Positions 19,527-28,058 of a DNA stretch of 62,847 nt are shown here, piece by piece. The notes under the pieces were generated by a model. That model saw only the letters and a program-made list of their open reading frames with translations, ran no database searches and was not told where the DNA came from. Each line of letters opens with the position of its first letter. Positions within the stretch are counted from its first letter, which is position 1. The position numbers and the translations under genes were made by a program. This DNA is from Elusimicrobia bacterium GWA2_69_24 (GTDB lineage: Bacteria > Elusimicrobiota > Elusimicrobia > UBA1565), in the NCBI GenBank assembly GCA_001799695.1, contig MGTY01000029.1, positions 1 to 62,847 on the forward strand, given 5' to 3'.

Positions 19527-19970
19527 ATGGCCCCCAAGTACCTGGTCAGATACCACGAGTTCTATCGCCGGCGCATCCTGGAGCTCAAGTCGCGCGTCCG
19601 GGAGCTCAAGGAACGCCTGCCCGCCGAAGAATTCTCCCGCCACGAAACGGTCAAACTCGCCGTCCGCATCCGCGCCGCCGAGCAGGAAATCGCGGGCGAT
19701 CCTAAGCACCCGGAATATCTCCTGCACGCGGAGCTGCGGAAGTTCCGGCGGTACAAGCGCGGCCTGGGGCGCTACCGGATCATCTTCTGCTTCTCCGAGC
19801 ATCCTCCGATCGTCATCTTCCTATACCTGAACACGGCGGACACCCTGCGCAAAGCCGGCAGCCGCCAAGACCCCTACGAACGATTCAAAGGGAAGCTCCG
19901 CCGCGGCGAATTCTCCCATGACCCGGGAGATCCGAAGACGCAGAAGTGGATCGCCGCGAAGGACGCCTAG
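19527..19970 (+). CDS. YhaV-family toxin
   Basis: 147 residues resembling YhaV, the ribosome-associated RNase toxin of the PrlF-YhaV system. The typical core is present: HPEYLLHAELRKFRRYKRG, RYRIIFCFSE, IVIFLYLNT, LRKAGSRQDPYERFK. Length is close to the usual 150. It lies 9 bp after an AbrB-type antitoxin gene, the expected order. It ends 4 bp inside the convergent minus-strand gene. No disrupting change is seen, so the module looks intact. Confidence 0.82.
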   Translation: MAPKYLVRYHEFYRRRILELKSRVRELKERLPAEEFSRHETVKLAVRIRAAEQEIAGDPKHPEYLLHAELRKFRRYKRGLGRYRIIFCFSEHPPIVIFLYLNTADTLRKAGSRQDPYERFKGKLRRGEFSHDPGDPKTQKWIAAKDA

Positions 19971-20722
19971 AGGCGGGCGGTCCAGCGGACCAGCTTCTCC
20001 AGGAACTTCGCGTAGTGGCTGCCGACTTCGACGGGGTTGGCGCCGGGGGCCTGCAGTCTCAGTCTCCGGCTGCCCCAATCGATCAGGGGGCCGACCCAGT
20101 GCGGGGCCACGTCGGTGGTGAGGGCGGCGGAGCGGCCGTTCCCGTACATCCCGGCCACGAGCAGGGGATGCACGTCCCGTTCCTGAGATGACAGGAAGCC
20201 CTCGTCGGTCTCGAAACGGTAGCGCACGGCCTCTAGAAGGACGCGCGCCCCGCGACGGGCCCGCACCTTGCAGAAGCCGCCGATCATGGGCGGCTCGCTT
20301 TCCCAGGGCAGGCCCGAGAGGAGGGGATACATCGCTTGGGGAGCCCGGCGGACCAAGGCACCCTGCCCGCAGTTGATACGGTCGTCCTTGGCTGCGATGT
20401 GTACGGGCAGGGCTTCCCGGACCGGGCTCTTATCCCAGAGGCCGTTCTGCCCCCGGAATGACGCCCAGCCCCCGACCATGAGCAGGCCGCAGCCGTTCTG
20501 CACGGCCGAGAGCAGGGCCGCGGCGGCTTTCGCGCCCAGACCGGCGGCCGGATAGTCGCTGAGGATCACGGCGCCGCGGTCGGCGAAGAGGTAGGGGTCG
20601 CGCACCGGAATCGCGCTCTCGACGTGGTCGCAACCGATCTTCGCACCGTGCAGGACGCCCGCCAGGTAGGCCGCCGCGCCCTTCAGACGACCGTCACCCA
20701 TGTATAGAACGGGCCTTTGCAT
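19967..20722 (-). CDS. Putative glutamine-amidotransferase-like protein (PF07090 type)
   Basis: 251 residues resembling the GATase1_like family (PF07090), which has the class I amidotransferase fold but no assigned reaction. DYPAAGLGAKAAAALL and GLLMVGGWASFRG (about residue 95) match the Rossmann-like core. I start it at the ATG at 20722, which overlaps the stop of the transporter gene (TGATG). A Cys-Gly elbow typical of active amidotransferases is not obvious. It is the last gene of a four-gene minus-strand operon with TauE/SafE, acyltransferase and OmpA genes. Confidence 0.6.
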   Translation of the reverse strand: MQRPVLYMGDGRLKGAAAYLAGVLHGAKIGCDHVESAIPVRDPYLFADRGAVILSDYPAAGLGAKAAAALLSAVQNGCGLLMVGGWASFRGQNGLWDKSPVREALPVHIAAKDDRINCGQGALVRRAPQAMYPLLSGLPWESEPPMIGGFCKVRARRGARVLLEAVRYRFETDEGFLSSQERDVHPLLVAGMYGNGRSAALTTDVAPHWVGPLIDWGSRRLRLQAPGANPVEVGSHYAKFLEKLVRWTARL

Positions 20723-21510
20723 CAGAACCTCCCTCCGAATAGGTCGTATGCCGTCTTCAAGAGCAGCAGTCCGCTGATGAAGGCGATGGCCGGACGGATC
20801 GCGGCGGTGCCGCGCCTCAGCCCCAGATGCGAGCCCACCCAATGCCCCGCCACGCTCATGACCCCCATGGCCGCGCCCAGGGGGATATGGACGCGCCCCG
20901 CGTAGAGGAACGCGGCCAGCGCGGCCGCGTTGGAGGCGAGGTTCAAGGCCTTGGCATAGCCCGTGGCCTGGAGCAGATCGTAGCGGCAGAAACGGCTCAG
21001 ACCCAAAGCGAGGAAGGTCCCGGTGCCGGGCCCGAAGAAGCCGTCGTAGGCGCCGATGGGGAAGGCCACGGCGACCGAGCGGCGGCCCAGTTCCTTACGG
21101 GTGAAGCCTCCGCTCAGGTCCGACAGCCCGAAATGGTGCTTCACGAGCACCGAGTACATGACGAACGGGAGCATGAGCAGGAGGGCCCAGCGGATGAAGC
21201 CGGGGTCGAGCAGCATGGCCGCGCCGGCGCCGATAGCGGAGCCGACGAGCGCGGCCAGGGCCATGGGGGCCAAGGCGCGCAGGCTCAGCTTCAGGGTGCC
21301 GAAGTAGCGCAGGACCGAGACCACGGTGCCGATCGTGGAGGAGCACTTGTTGGTGCCGAGCACCAAGGGGAGGGGGAGGCCAAGGGCGGCGTAGGCCGGG
21401 AGCGTGATGATCCCGCCGCCGCCCGCCAAGGAATCCACCACGCCCGCGAGGAACACCAGCACGCCCAGTACCGCGAAGTGCAGGGTGGAGAACCCGAACA
21501 GCTCCGTCAT
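20722..21510 (-). CDS. TauE/SafE (TSUP) family transporter
   Basis: A 262-residue inner-membrane protein with about eight hydrophobic segments. The family signature is present: DSLAGGGGIITLPAYAALGLP near residue 26 and its repeat IGAYDGFFGPGTGTFLALG near 150, with TNKCSSTIG in between. TSUP proteins export or import small sulfonates, sulfite or organic anions. The start at 21510 overlaps the acyltransferase stop, and its own stop overlaps the next start, indicating translational coupling. The substrate cannot be inferred. Confidence 0.88.
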   Translation of the reverse strand: MTELFGFSTLHFAVLGVLVFLAGVVDSLAGGGGIITLPAYAALGLPLPLVLGTNKCSSTIGTVVSVLRYFGTLKLSLRALAPMALAALVGSAIGAGAAMLLDPGFIRWALLLMLPFVMYSVLVKHHFGLSDLSGGFTRKELGRRSVAVAFPIGAYDGFFGPGTGTFLALGLSRFCRYDLLQATGYAKALNLASNAAALAAFLYAGRVHIPLGAAMGVMSVAGHWVGSHLGLRRGTAAIRPAIAFISGLLLLKTAYDLFGGRF

Positions 21511-22322
21511 CTGCCGGACTGGCCGTCCCACTCGCGGAGGGACTCGGTGATGAAGCGGACCACGGATTCGTTGACGTCCTTGCCGGTGCCCTGCACGGTC
21601 ATGGGCTCGCCGAAACGGAAATGGACGACTTGGCTGCGGTCGAGGGTACCGAGGTCCTTGATGAGGCTCCCGTTCCTCTGAAAATCGGTCTTGAGCGCCA
21701 GGGGGATGACCGGGACCCCGGCCGCCCGGGCCAGCTTGACCCCGAGGGTGTTGAACGCGGAGGGGTCGAAGCGGGGGGCGCGCGTGGCCTGGGGGAACAG
21801 CACCACCGAGCGGCCCTGGCCCAGGAACTTCTTGCCTTGGTCGAGCACGGCCATCAGGTCCTCCTTGGGGCTGCGCCGCCCCACCCGGATGGGGTCGATG
21901 GCGCGCGCGAAGGAGCCGAGCAGGGGATAATCGAGGAGGCTCTCCTTGATCACCGGGGCGATGCTTCCGATATGCAGGAGCATCCCCGGCAGGAGGAAGG
22001 CCTCGATGAGACTCATATGATTGCCCACGAAGACGCAGGGGCGGCCGAGCTTCAAGGGATGCTCCAGCCCGGACAGTTCCACCGTGCCGCCGCACTCTTC
22101 GACGATGGAAAGGAAGGTCAGGGAATGGGCCGCCCAGGCCTTGAGGTCGAACTCGCCCCGGGCCGCCAGGCGGTGCCCGAGATAGACCAGGCGCAGCAGG
22201 CGCAGGTAGTACCAGGAGTCGAAGCGGCCCAGGGCGGCGCGCGGCCGGGAGGGATCGGTGCGGTAGCTCCCGGTCTCGCGCAGGGTCCTCTGGAACGCGT
22301 CGACTTCCGCCCGGCTCTTCAT
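21507..22322 (-). CDS. Lysophospholipid acyltransferase (PlsC-like)
   Basis: 271 residues of the glycerolipid acyltransferase family, which transfers an acyl chain to a lysophospholipid or similar acceptor at the membrane. The catalytic block is FVGNHMSLIEAF near residue 98; the position usually occupied by Asp in HX4D is Glu, a variant that also occurs in proteobacterial relatives. Acceptor-binding blocks follow as IRVGRR and VVLFPQATR. The start at 22322 overlaps the OmpA stop by 4 bp. Context with an OmpA lipoprotein suggests an envelope role. Confidence 0.82.
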   Translation of the reverse strand: MKSRAEVDAFQRTLRETGSYRTDPSRPRAALGRFDSWYYLRLLRLVYLGHRLAARGEFDLKAWAAHSLTFLSIVEECGGTVELSGLEHPLKLGRPCVFVGNHMSLIEAFLLPGMLLHIGSIAPVIKESLLDYPLLGSFARAIDPIRVGRRSPKEDLMAVLDQGKKFLGQGRSVVLFPQATRAPRFDPSAFNTLGVKLARAAGVPVIPLALKTDFQRNGSLIKDLGTLDRSQVVHFRFGEPMTVQGTGKDVNESVVRFITESLREWDGQSGR

Positions 22323-23461
22323 CCCGGGGTCTGGGGCTGGGCGGCGGGCTTGAGCAGCTCCTTGTCGATGAGGACGATCTCGATGCGCCGGTTCTTGGCC
22401 CGGCCCTCTTCGGTCTCGTTGGGGGCGATGGGGCGCCACTCGCTGTAGCCCGCCGCGGTCAAAAGCGCGGGGTCGAGCCCGGCCTTCTCCTGCAGGAAGC
22501 GGGCGACCATGGTGGCGCGGGCCGTGGAGAGCTCCCAGTTCGTCGGGAAGCGCTCCTTGAGCGAGCCGCGGATCCGCAGATTGTCGGTGTGGCCCTCGAT
22601 GCGGATGCCCTTGTCCGGGATGTGCTTAAGGATGTCGCCCACACGCTGGAGGACCTTGCGCCCGCTCTCCTTGATCTCGACTCGCCCCGAGTCGAAGAAG
22701 ATGGTGTCCGCGACGTTGACCGAGAGCTTGCCCTGGATCTGGGAGATCTGCACCTGGCCCTGGGCGATCTCGCCCTGGAGCTCGCCGACGAGGCTTTCGT
22801 AGGTGCTCCGGGTCTCGGACAGCTCCCGCTCCTGGCGGACCTTGAGCTCCTCGGCCGCCATACCGAGCTCCTCGACCCGGCCCTCGAGCGCGCGCTTCTC
22901 CGCGGTCAAGGACGAGACCGTTTTGGAGAGCTCGTCCTGCTTGGCCCCCAAAGACTTGGAGAGCTCGGTCCCGGACTTGAGCAGGCCGTCCCGCTCCCGC
23001 TCCAGCTGGGCGGCCCTGACCTTGAGCTGGTCGCAGCGCGCGTTCGCCTCCAGCAAGGACTTCTCGAAGTCGGCGTTGCGCCCCTGGGCCTGCGCCAGCG
23101 CCCGCTGGGCCTCGCTGAGCTCGCCCTGCAGCCGGGAGATGCGCTTGGAGAGTTCGTCCTGTTTGGCGTAGAGGGACTGAGACAGGGCCTGGTTGCCCTG
23201 CTGGAGCTGGTCGCGCTCCTTGGTCAGCTCCTCCGTGCGCCCGGTCGCACGCGACAGGCTGGCCAGCACCTCCGCGTCCCGCTTCAGGAGGTCGGTGTAT
23301 TGGGCCTTGCCCACGGTCACCTCGCCGCGGACCGTTTCAAGGTCCCTCTTGAGGGTGTCGGAGTCCGACTGGAGGCGGGTGAACTTCTTGGCGCTCACCA
23401 CGCAGCCCGCCGAACCGGACAGCAGGATGGCGGCGGCGCACAGCGTCAACAGGCGGGTCAT
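22319..23461 (-). CDS. OmpA-family lipoprotein with long coiled coil
   Basis: 380 residues. A lipoprotein signal ends LLSGSAGC, making Cys20 the lipidated residue. Residues about 30-240 are heptad-rich, with Leu/Glu/Gln/Lys repeats and two near-identical AKQDELSK segments, and should form a long coiled coil. The C-terminal OmpA domain (about 245-370) contains FFDSGRVEIKE, IEGHTDN and NRRIEIVLI, the peptidoglycan-binding signature. It probably tethers outer membrane or an envelope machine to the wall. A GGGAGG ribosome site precedes the ATG, with TAAAAT (23494-23489) as a likely -10 box. It heads a four-gene operon. Confidence 0.9.
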   Translation of the reverse strand: MTRLLTLCAAAILLSGSAGCVVSAKKFTRLQSDSDTLKRDLETVRGEVTVGKAQYTDLLKRDAEVLASLSRATGRTEELTKERDQLQQGNQALSQSLYAKQDELSKRISRLQGELSEAQRALAQAQGRNADFEKSLLEANARCDQLKVRAAQLERERDGLLKSGTELSKSLGAKQDELSKTVSSLTAEKRALEGRVEELGMAAEELKVRQERELSETRSTYESLVGELQGEIAQGQVQISQIQGKLSVNVADTIFFDSGRVEIKESGRKVLQRVGDILKHIPDKGIRIEGHTDNLRIRGSLKERFPTNWELSTARATMVARFLQEKAGLDPALLTAAGYSEWRPIAPNETEEGRAKNRRIEIVLIDKELLKPAAQPQTPG

Positions 23462-23563
23462 GATAGGCCTCCCAGGATTACTGGGGCCATTTTACATAAA
23501 TGCCCCGGCCGCGTCCCCGCGCGGTGGACGAGGGACCCGTATTTTTGGGAGACTGGCGGCCAC

Positions 23564-24673
23564 ATGCGCTTCCTGCGCCACACCCTGCTCGCGTTCGCCG
23601 GCGTCGCGGCCGGACTCGGTTTGGCCGAGGGACTCATCCGGCTCGGACACCTCGACGTCCGGGCCCTGCGGCACACCTTGTACTGGGTGGAAGGGGACTT
23701 CCACTACGAGGGGGGTGCGGAGGTGTGCCGCCCCTCGGCCGAGCCGGGACGGCTCTACGAACTCATCCCGGGCGCGCGGGCCCGCTGCACGGACTGCGTG
23801 CACCCGCTGGAGAAGCGCTACCGGGTCACCGACATCTCGGTCAACTCGCTGGGCATGCGCGGGCCGGAGCCCGTCTCCCGGGCCAGGCGCTCCGGCGTGT
23901 TCCGCGTGGTGCTGTTCGGCGGGTCCAACACCTTCGGCATCTCCGTGAGCGACCGCAACACCACCGCGGCCACCCTGCAGCGCTCCCTCGACAAACTGCA
24001 CCCCGGGAAATTCGAGATCTGGAACTCGGGAATCAACGCCTTGGTCACCTCGCAGCTCACGGCGCGCGCCGAAGAGGTCCTGCGCGACTACGGGGCCGAC
24101 CTGATCCTGCTCCAGCCCTCCAACGGGGGCCGGCGGGCCTTCTTCTACAAGGACCCCGACCTGGCGCCGCATTTCCGGAGGGACCCGGAGCTGTGGCTGG
24201 AGAACCTGCCGCTCATGGATTCGCGGGCCCCGAAAGCGGTGCGCCTGCACCGGCGCCTGGTCGCCCGCTCGGCCCTGTACCGGTTCTGGGCCGCCTCGGC
24301 GAACCTGATGCGGGTCGGCCAGGATTTCAAGACCTGCAACATCCCGTTCCAGCTATGGTCCTGCTGGAGCGACGACATCAACCGCATCTACGCCGAGTAC
24401 GGCGACCTAGTGAACCGGCGGGAGTTCTCGAAGTTCCTGGACCGGCACCCGGACCTGCCCATCCTCATCTATGACCCGGTCCACCCCACGTTCTGGCTGG
24501 AACCGGCCCTGCGCCGCCCCAACGTGCGCACCGTCCATTTCCGCACGCTGGGAAAGCCCGCGGAATACGCGTTCATCCACCCGCCGTCGTACGTCTACGA
24601 CTGGTACGTGACCCAGCTGGCGCCGATCATCGTCGAGATGTGGAAGGAGTCGCGCCGTACTCGATGGAATTGA
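23564..24673 (+). CDS. Membrane-anchored SGNH/GDSL-like hydrolase
   Basis: 369 residues. An N-terminal hydrophobic segment (LLAFAGVAAGLGLAEGL) could be a signal anchor. The first catalytic block is VVLFGGSNTFG near residue 108, with Ser in the GDS-like position. An IWNSGINA segment resembles the block with the conserved Asn/Gly, and a C-terminal IHPPSYVYDWY could supply the histidine. SGNH enzymes of this topology act on envelope polysaccharides or lipids, but the reaction is not determinable. It is monocistronic, running opposite to the OmpA operon with 102 bp between starts, and followed by a repeat-filled gap. Confidence 0.68.
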   Translation: MRFLRHTLLAFAGVAAGLGLAEGLIRLGHLDVRALRHTLYWVEGDFHYEGGAEVCRPSAEPGRLYELIPGARARCTDCVHPLEKRYRVTDISVNSLGMRGPEPVSRARRSGVFRVVLFGGSNTFGISVSDRNTTAATLQRSLDKLHPGKFEIWNSGINALVTSQLTARAEEVLRDYGADLILLQPSNGGRRAFFYKDPDLAPHFRRDPELWLENLPLMDSRAPKAVRLHRRLVARSALYRFWAASANLMRVGQDFKTCNIPFQLWSCWSDDINRIYAEYGDLVNRREFSKFLDRHPDLPILIYDPVHPTFWLEPALRRPNVRTVHFRTLGKPAEYAFIHPPSYVYDWYVTQLAPIIVEMWKESRRTRWN

Positions 24674-24965
24674 GTCATAAGTCCGATTACATTCGTCACC
24701 CCGGCGAAGGCCGGGGTCCAGGCGCCAGACGTCACCCCGGCGAAGGCCGGGGTCCAGGCGCCAGAACAGGATTTTGAAACCGTTCCACACGCTGGCTGCC
24801 GGCCTTCGCCGGTATGACGTCTAGCTCGAACCTTCTGAGCGACTGTGCCCGGGCACAGTCCGGAGGGGCCCGTCGCTAGATGAAATGGACGAGCCAGCAA
24901 CCCCCATTGTAGTGAGTCAGGAGTCCGATTACATTCGCACTCACCCCGGCGAAAGCCGGGACCCA
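24668..24965. repeat. Compound palindromic repeat element, copy 2
   Basis: A near-copy of the element at 5869-6134. Two tandem CCCCGGC-GAAG-GCCGGGG hairpins (24699-24716 and 24735-24752) lie in a roughly 35-bp tandem repeat. They are followed by a diverged second hairpin near 24799-24812, the 16-bp palindrome, the GAGCCAGCAACCCCCA segment, and a degenerate third hairpin at 24943-24960. The order of parts matches copy 1, so the whole unit was duplicated or moved rather than assembled independently. No gene is seen from 24674 to 25048. Confidence 0.85.
24843..24858. repeat. Palindromic repeat, copy 6
   Basis: Perfect CTGTGCCCGGGCACAG (symmetric over 24841-24860), in the same relative position inside the compound element as copy 3. 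Confidence 0.85.
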
Positions 24966-24975
24966 GGAGCTGCCC

Positions 24976-25003
24976 TGGACCCCGGGTCAAGCCCGGGGTG
25001 ACG
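24976..25003. repeat. CCCCGGG/CCCGGGG hairpin repeat
   Basis: The arms CCCCGGG and CCCGGGG are separated by TCAAG, directly after the compound element and about 50 bp before the radical SAM gene. The sequence is of the common dispersed type that reads LDPGS or PGLDPG if translated. It is non-coding here. Confidence 0.6.
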
Positions 25004-25048
25004 GCGGGTCGATGGAAACGCCGGACCCCGATATGGGAAAATAGCCCG

Positions 25049-27145
25049 GTGCCGACCGTACTGATCCAGCCTCCCAGCCCCAAACCGCCCCCGACCTATT
25101 TCGGACCGCCCTACGGGCTCGCCATGGTGGCGGCCTGCCTGCGAGAGGCGGGACTCAAGGTCCGCTGTCACGACCTCGACCGGGTCGCTCCGGATGACCT
25201 GCGCGGCCGGCTGATGGAGATCCTGAAGGCGGACCGTCCCCGCTTCCTGGGGCTGAGCTGCGGCAGCGCGAGTCGCGGGGCGGTCTACGAGCTCATCCGC
25301 GCCGCGCGGGCCTGCGCTCCGAAGCTGACTATCGTGGTGGGCGGCCCCTTCGCCTCCCTGGAGCCGGAGCTCATCCTCGAGAACTTCCCCGCGGACTTCG
25401 TCGTCATCGGGGAAGGCGAGCGCACCTTCCCGGAGCTGGTCGCGACGCTCAAGAAAGGCGGCGACCCCGACTCCGTGCCGGGCGTCGCTTTCCGGCGGGG
25501 GGGCAAGACCCGGCGCAGCGCGCCCCGTCCCCCGTGCCCCGACCTCGACGCCCTGCCCTTCCCCGCCTTTGACCTCTTCGATTTCAAACCCCAGCTGGCC
25601 GCCTTCCAGGGCATCCCCGAAGCCCGCTTCGCTCCCGCGGGCTTCGTGCGCGAGAACCGCCTGGACCTCCTGCGCAGCGGCCTGACCTTGCTCGGCTCGC
25701 GGGGCTGCCCGTTCAGCTGCGTCTTCTGCCCGCAGAGCGCGGTGCGCGGGCCGCACAAGCTCCGCGCCCATTCGCCCGAGCGCTTCGTCGACATCGTCGC
25801 GCATTTCCGCCGGAGCGCCGGGGTGCGGCGCTTCATCTTCGGCGACAACTACTTCACCTTCGACCGGGAGCGCGCTTTGGCCATCTGCGCCGGGCTGCTG
25901 CGCCGCAAGCTGGATATCGAATGGATCTGCATGACCCGGCCCGACAGCGTGGACCCGGGGCTGCTGGCCAAGATGCGCGAGGCCGGCTGCATCGAGATCT
26001 CCTACGGGGTGGAGAGCGGCTCGCCCGCCATCCAGAAGGCCATCGGCAAGTACCTGCGCCTGGCGGAGGTGGCTCCGTGCTTCGCGGCCACGCGCGCGGC
26101 GGGGATCGCCTCGGTGCTCATGCTCATGGTCGGCAACCCGGGTGAGTGCGAGGCCACGCTGCTCGAGACCCTGGCCTGCGCCCAGCCCCTGCGGCCGGAC
26201 CGGGTCCTGGTCAAGACCACGAAGGTCTATCCCGGCACCCGCATGCACGACCTGGCCGTGAAGCAGGGCCTCATCCCCGACGGCTACTACGCCGGCTCCG
26301 ACCCCCATCCGCCCCGCTTCACCGCCGAACACGACCTGGCCGGCCTGCGCGCGCTCAAGGGCATGCTGCGGCCGCGGGAGGCCTTCGTGGACCTGCCCGC
26401 CGGGGAGCGGGCCGCCAAGGCCGCCCTGCTTTTGGCCGCGCGCCGCTCGGAGCTGGTGACCCTGGGCGGAGCCGAGCCGCTCGAGCGCAGGCACGAGGAC
26501 CTGGCCCGCGCCCTGAGCGCCGCGCGCCGGCTCGAGATCCATCATCTGGCCCTGCGCAGCGGCGCCTTCGCCGCGGTCGCGGCCCGGGCCGCGGACCTGC
26601 GCGCCAACGGCGTGGAGGAGCTGCTCTTGCCATGGGAGGCTCCGGCCCTGCCGGCCGCCGCGGCCTGGAAGGCCGCGGGCGGGCGGGTGCGCGCGCAAGT
26701 GCCCCTGCGCGAGGCCGACTTCCGGGACCTGCCCCGCCTGGTCCGCGGATTGACGGAGGCCGGCGTGGACGAGAGCGTGTTCTTCTGCGGGCGTTCGCCC
26801 GACGGCTGGTCCCAGGTCGCCTGGGCCGACTGCCCGCGCATGTCCGACCTGGTCCCGCGGGTCTCCGACGCCCTGGCCGCCCTCCGCGCCGCCGGCGCGG
26901 CCGCCTTCCTGTCCGGCATCCCCGCCTGCATCGCAGGCACGCGGCCCGAGCGCCTCTACGAAGTCCATCGCCCTTTCGACGAGAAGATCGCGGCGGGAGG
27001 CAAGCTCGTCGCCCTGCCCGCGGAGCGCGAGACCCTCAAGCTGAAGACCGAGGTATGCCGGAGTTGTCCCCGCTCCCCGGTCTGCGAAGGGCTGTGGAAA
27101 GGCTACGCCGAGCGCTACGGCGCCGGAGAGCTCCATGCCCTTTGA
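25049..27145 (+). CDS. B12-binding-domain radical SAM enzyme with Cys-rich C-terminus
   Basis: 698 residues starting at GTG (VPTVLIQPPSP, a usual start for this family). Residues 1-150 form a cobalamin-binding-like Rossmann domain (PYGLAMVAACLREAG; IVVGGPFASLEP; VVIGEGERTFPEL). The radical SAM core follows with CPFSCVFC (Cys220, 224, 227). The last 230 residues are an uncharacterised Ala/Arg-rich extension ending in a possible extra cluster site, CRSCPRSPVC (Cys670, 673, 679), like a shortened SPASM segment. Such enzymes methylate or rearrange unactivated carbons. The stop overlaps the start of a second radical SAM gene by 11 bp. The substrate is unknown. Confidence 0.85.
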   Translation: MPTVLIQPPSPKPPPTYFGPPYGLAMVAACLREAGLKVRCHDLDRVAPDDLRGRLMEILKADRPRFLGLSCGSASRGAVYELIRAARACAPKLTIVVGGPFASLEPELILENFPADFVVIGEGERTFPELVATLKKGGDPDSVPGVAFRRGGKTRRSAPRPPCPDLDALPFPAFDLFDFKPQLAAFQGIPEARFAPAGFVRENRLDLLRSGLTLLGSRGCPFSCVFCPQSAVRGPHKLRAHSPERFVDIVAHFRRSAGVRRFIFGDNYFTFDRERALAICAGLLRRKLDIEWICMTRPDSVDPGLLAKMREAGCIEISYGVESGSPAIQKAIGKYLRLAEVAPCFAATRAAGIASVLMLMVGNPGECEATLLETLACAQPLRPDRVLVKTTKVYPGTRMHDLAVKQGLIPDGYYAGSDPHPPRFTAEHDLAGLRALKGMLRPREAFVDLPAGERAAKAALLLAARRSELVTLGGAEPLERRHEDLARALSAARRLEIHHLALRSGAFAAVAARAADLRANGVEELLLPWEAPALPAAAAWKAAGGRVRAQVPLREADFRDLPRLVRGLTEAGVDESVFFCGRSPDGWSQVAWADCPRMSDLVPRVSDALAALRAAGAAAFLSGIPACIAGTRPERLYEVHRPFDEKIAAGGKLVALPAERETLKLKTEVCRSCPRSPVCEGLWKGYAERYGAGELHAL

Positions 27146-28058
27146 TCCCTCCGACAACACGGCCAACGTCCTCGCGGTGCTGACCCGCGCCTGCCAGCTC
27201 GATTGCGGCTATTGCCGGATGCGGCGCGGCGGCCCGGCCATGAGCCGCGGCCTGCTCAAGCGCACCGCGGCCTTTTTGGCCGGGTCCCGGGCAGCGTCCT
27301 TGGAGCTGCAGCTCTTCGGCGGGGAGCCGCTCTTGGTCCCGGACCTGGTGCGGGCGGCCGTGGACGAGGCGGAGGCGAACGCGCAGAGGACGGGCAAGGA
27401 GATCCGGGTGGTGCTGACCACCAACGGTCTCCTGCTCGACCAGGCCATGGCCGCCTTCCTCGCCCGCCGGAGCGTGCGCGTCCTGCTCAGCCTCGACGGA
27501 GCGCCCGGGAACTCGGGCCGCAAGGACGTTCGCGCGGACCGGGTACTGGGACTCCTCGCCGGGGCCGGGGGGGAGTTCTTCGTGAACATGGTGGTCCCGC
27601 CCGAGGACGCCGGCCGGGTCGCGGAAAACGCGCGCTATCTCGTCGCGAAAGGCGCCCGGGAGATACAGATCGCCTATGCCCTGGGCGTGTTCTGGCCCGA
27701 GCGGGAGGCGCGCCTGCTGGAGGCCGGACTGCGCTCAGCGGCCCAGGCCTGCATCCTGCGCAACCGCAGCAGCGCGGCGGAGCCGGTCTTGAGCTCGCCG
27801 CAGATCATCGTGGACTGCGACGGGACGGTGTCGGTGGGCTGCGCCCTGGTGCTCGAGGAGCGCCTGCCGGCTTTGGCCCGGCTCTGCCGCGTCGGCAAGC
27901 TGGGGGGACTCGGCGGCATCGCGGGACTGCGCCGCTCCCGGGCGGAGCACCTGCGCTTTCTGCGCAAAGGTCTGGCCGGGACCCCGGACCAGGCCGTGCT
28001 GGCCAACAACCTCGTGCTCGGACGGCGGGTGCGGGAAGTCCTCGCTCACTGCTCCTGA
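27135..28058 (+). CDS. Radical SAM protein, maturase-like
   Basis: 307 residues with the cluster motif CQLDCGYC (Cys20, 24, 27) and FGGEPLL near residue 56, the pattern of peptide-modifying and anaerobic sulfatase-type radical SAM enzymes. A DCDGTVSVGC segment near 230 resembles a minimal SPASM element. It overlaps the preceding B12-type radical SAM gene by 11 bp, so the two act together. It is convergent with, and overlaps by 13 bp, a gene for a secreted Gly/Gln/Met-rich protein. No obvious small precursor peptide gene lies upstream. Confidence 0.83.
   Translation: MPFDPSDNTANVLAVLTRACQLDCGYCRMRRGGPAMSRGLLKRTAAFLAGSRAASLELQLFGGEPLLVPDLVRAAVDEAEANAQRTGKEIRVVLTTNGLLLDQAMAAFLARRSVRVLLSLDGAPGNSGRKDVRADRVLGLLAGAGGEFFVNMVVPPEDAGRVAENARYLVAKGAREIQIAYALGVFWPEREARLLEAGLRSAAQACILRNRSSAAEPVLSSPQIIVDCDGTVSVGCALVLEERLPALARLCRVGKLGGLGGIAGLRRSRAEHLRFLRKGLAGTPDQAVLANNLVLGRRVREVLAHCS

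Noticed and set aside
21507-22322. Glu instead of Asp in the acyltransferase NHX4D motif as an inactivating change
   Set aside because: Related acyltransferases with NHMSxxE are, as far as I recall, common, so this is a family variant rather than damage.
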